64,000 nucleotides of DNA from Colwellia psychrerythraea 34H (GTDB lineage: Bacteria > Pseudomonadota > Gammaproteobacteria > Enterobacterales > Alteromonadaceae). This document shows positions 61,910-64,000 of this stretch, piece by piece. Position 1 is the stretch's first letter; every line of letters begins with the position of its first letter. The position numbers and the translations under genes were made by a program. The stretch lies in contig NC_003910.7 of the NCBI RefSeq assembly GCF_000012325.1, positions 124,001 through 188,000 on the forward strand. The letters are read 5' to 3'. Below the pieces are notes generated by a model, which was not told where the DNA came from, searched no databases, and saw nothing but the letters and a program-made list of their open reading frames with translations.

Positions 61910-61939
61910 ATTTAATCTTACCTCCAATTGGTAACTTAC

Positions 61940-63421
61940 ATGAAATATAGTGATTTAAGAGACTTTATTAGTCAGCTTGAAAAAATAGGCCAACTTAAAC
62001 GAATTACTCAGCCTATATCTACTCATTTAACAATGACAGAGATCAGTGACAGAACACTGAGAGCAAAAGGACCTGCATTACTTTTTGAAAATGCAGTCAG
62101 TGAAAGTGGCGAACCATACAATATGCCAGTCCTAACCAACCTTTTTGGTACCCCTGACAGAGTTGCTTTAGCTATGGGGCAAAAGGATGTTGGTGCTTTA
62201 CGTGATGTTGGCAAGTTATTAGCTATGTTAAAAGAGCCTGAACCACCAAAAGGTTTTCGTGATGCTTTAGGTAAAATACCTGTTTATAAGCAAGTATTGA
62301 ATATGCCGGTGAAAGTGATTAAAAAACCATTATGTCAGCAAATTGTGCTTTCAGGTGATGACGTCGATTTGACCAAAATGCCGATACAAAGTTGTTGGCC
62401 TGGTGATGTAGCGCCACTAATAACTTGGGGACTGACTGTTACGAGAGGTCCACATAAAGAGCGCCAAAATCTCGGTATTTATCGTCAACAAGTGCTTAGT
62501 AAAAATAAAGTCATTATGCGTTGGTTATCACATCGTGGCGGTGCCCTTGATTTTCAAGAATTTAAAAAAGAAAATCCAGGTGAAAAATACCCTGTTTCCG
62601 TTGCTTTAGGTGCAGATCCTGCCACTATTTTAGGCGCAGTAACACCGGTACCAGATACGCTTTCTGAATATGCTTTTGCGGGTTTATTACGTGGAGCCAA
62701 AACTGAAGTGGCTAAATCAATAAGTAATGACTTAGAAGTTCCTGCCACAGCAGAGATTATTTTGGAAGGGTATTTAGATCCTGAAGAAATGGCACCAGAG
62801 GGACCTTATGGTGATCATACTGGTTATTACAATGAAGTAGATAACTTTCCTGTTATGACAGTAACTCATATCACTATGCGAAAAGATGCTATTTATCACA
62901 GCACCTATACCGGCAGACCGCCTGATGAACCAGCAATTTTAGGTGTTGCCCTTAATGAAGTATTTGTTCCTATTCTACAAAAGCAATTTCCTGAAATTCA
63001 AGACTTCTATTTACCGCCAGAAGGTTGCTCTTATCGTCTAGCTGTCGTGACGATTAAAAAGCAATATGCGGGTCATGCCAAGCGCGTAATGATGGGCGTA
63101 TGGTCGTTTTTACGACAATTCATGTACACCAAGTTTGTGATAGTATGTGACGATGATATAAATGCCAGAGACTGGGAAGATGTGATATGGGCAATGACCA
63201 CACGCATGGATCCGAGTCGTGATACTGTTTTGATAGAAAACACCCCAATTGATTATCTTGATTTTGCATCACCTGTGTCTGGTTTAGGTTCTAAAATGGG
63301 CATGGATGCAACCAACAAATGGCCTGGTGAAACAAATCGTGAGTGGGGCGAACCCATTGAGATGACGCAGGAAATAAAAAACCAAGTTGATGAACTTTGG
63401 GATGAATTAGATATTTTATAG
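61940..63421 (+). CDS. ubiD: 4-hydroxy-3-polyprenylbenzoate decarboxylase
   Basis: Prenylated-FMN enzyme that decarboxylates the polyprenyl-4-hydroxybenzoate made by UbiA, so it acts after the ubiC-ubiA pair found near the start of the window. From the ATG at 61940 it has 493 residues (E. coli 497). Conserved segments are [42 protein letters not shown], and [15 protein letters not shown] with the catalytic glutamate/aspartate network (E/R/D), then [13 protein letters not shown]. An upstream in-frame TTG at 61928 adds four residues. The partner ubiX is not in the window. fre follows 208 bp later, as in E. coli. Confidence 0.96.
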   Translation: MKYSDLRDFISQLEKIGQLKRITQPISTHLTMTEISDRTLRAKGPALLFENAVSESGEPYNMPVLTNLFGTPDRVALAMGQKDVGALRDVGKLLAMLKEPEPPKGFRDALGKIPVYKQVLNMPVKVIKKPLCQQIVLSGDDVDLTKMPIQSCWPGDVAPLITWGLTVTRGPHKERQNLGIYRQQVLSKNKVIMRWLSHRGGALDFQEFKKENPGEKYPVSVALGADPATILGAVTPVPDTLSEYAFAGLLRGAKTEVAKSISNDLEVPATAEIILEGYLDPEEMAPEGPYGDHTGYYNEVDNFPVMTVTHITMRKDAIYHSTYTGRPPDEPAILGVALNEVFVPILQKQFPEIQDFYLPPEGCSYRLAVVTIKKQYAGHAKRVMMGVWSFLRQFMYTKFVIVCDDDINARDWEDVIWAMTTRMDPSRDTVLIENTPIDYLDFASPVSGLGSKMGMDATNKWPGETNREWGEPIEMTQEIKNQVDELWDELDIL

Positions 63422-63629
63422 CTCTAATATAAAGATTGCTGATGATACCTGTCATCATCAAAATACAGTTTTAGAGTGATCGAGCTATCTCAAATATCAC
63501 TGAAATCCTGCATTTTGTTTGGTAACAGGTATATAATTAATTACACTAGCAATTTTAGCTTATTACCTCTTGGCACAATAAATTAGTTTGCTGACGAGAA
63601 ATCACCAATAAAGTAGAAAAGGTTAAAAA

Positions 63630-64000
63630 ATGAAAACAGTTAGTTGTCAAATACAGTCGTTATCATCGTTAACGCCTCATGTGTATAAAGTACTATTAAA
63701 ACCTGATGAAAAGATTGATTTTATTGCTGGTCAATATTTGAACTTTATTATGAGTGATGAGGATAAACGTCCGTTTTCAATTGCTAGCTCACCAAATAGT
63801 GACTTAATTGAATTGCAAATAGGTGCTTTTGCTGCCGATAGTTATCCTATGCAGGTGATTGAGTGTATTAAGGCTAGCCATGCGAGTGGTGAGAAGGTAA
63901 CAATTGAAATTCCTTTAGGTCATGCGCAATTACGCACTGAGAGTGAACGACCGTTATTACTACTTGCGGGTGGTACTGGATTTTCTTATATCAAATCGAT
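63630..64000 (+). CDS. fre: NAD(P)H-flavin reductase Fre (LuxG family), cut by the window end
   Basis: The first 123 residues of a family usually about 233 long; the end lies outside the window. It transfers electrons from NAD(P)H to free flavins. I translated it by hand from the ATG at 63630, with AAAAGG upstream. Visible are the N-terminal FAD/FMN-binding barrel with KRPFSIASSP and the start of the nucleotide domain LLLLAGGTGFSYIKS. The ubiD-fre order is as in E. coli. The 208-bp gap before it shows only a weak TGATGA/TCATCA hairpin after ubiD. Confidence 0.93.
   Translation, partial: MKTVSCQIQSLSSLTPHVYKVLLKPDEKIDFIAGQYLNFIMSDEDKRPFSIASSPNSDLIELQIGAFAADSYPMQVIECIKASHASGEKVTIEIPLGHAQLRTESERPLLLLAGGTGFSYIKS

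Overview
The window looks like chromosomal DNA of a marine, probably psychrophilic gammaproteobacterium of the order Alteromonadales. The closest match I can name from memory is Colwellia (C. psychrerythraea-like). This rests on AT-rich sequence, protein sequences close to Shewanella/Colwellia orthologues, conserved gene pairs (kbl-tdh, ubiC-ubiA, ftsY-ftsE-ftsX-rpoH, tatABC-tatD-hemB, rhlB-gppA, trxA-rho, ubiD-fre), and a TRAP transporter plus a large TonB-dependent receptor. I ran no database search. I see no tRNA or rRNA genes, CRISPR array, prophage or transposase gene.

Layout. 1-7.5 kb: the window-edge waaA (Kdo transferase), an AsnC/Lrp-type regulator divergent from kbl-tdh (threonine to glycine plus acetyl-CoA), glpE-glpG (rhodanese and rhomboid protease), an exported FliL-like protein, and ubiC-ubiA (first two steps of ubiquinone synthesis). 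7.5-13.8 kb: a FIST-domain sensor paired with a GGDEF/EAL protein, then a complete TRAP transporter (dctP-dctQ-dctM). 13.8-23.2 kb: a TonB/TolA-like orphan, plsB, a NYN-domain protein, a TVP38-family membrane protein, a beta-propeller/TM/SHOCT protein, a tandem OB-fold SSB-like protein and rsmJ. 23.2-41.7 kb is the most accessory-like part: a chemoreceptor, peroxiredoxin, ferritin, a lipoprotein with a receiver-less winged-helix regulator, a flavoprotein, a 2OG-Fe(II) oxygenase, an S33 hydrolase fused to a ClpP-like domain, a CSD-DUF1294 protein, an LRR-kinase, a SapC protein, a repeat-rich coiled-coil protein, a DUF416 protein and a beta-lactamase-family hydrolase. 41.8-64 kb: mostly housekeeping genes (ogt, rsmD, ftsY, ftsE, ftsX, rpoH, a TonB-dependent receptor, tatABC, tatD, a diguanylate cyclase, hemB, GST/TetR, gppA, rhlB, trxA, rho, ubiD, and fre cut by the window end).

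Non-coding structure. Most intergenic gaps over 300 bp are filled by small non-coding repeats with terminal inverted repeats. There are two end types (ATACCAA... and ATACCCAAAC...), and copies with different ends share the same inner modules, so the elements look mosaic. Separate structures include a 124-bp inverted repeat over the tdh stop codon, a perfect 23-bp inverted repeat between rsmD and ftsY, a 20-bp palindrome between the GST gene and its divergent TetR gene, and a sigma32-like promoter candidate in front of rpoH. About a dozen clear intrinsic terminators separate the transcription units.

I found no single convincing new defence or biosynthetic system. The best candidates for undescribed biology are the FIST/EAL pair, the S33-ClpP-like fusion, the LRR-kinase, the tandem-repeat coiled-coil protein next to SapC, the two-OB SSB paralogue and the mosaic repeat family.
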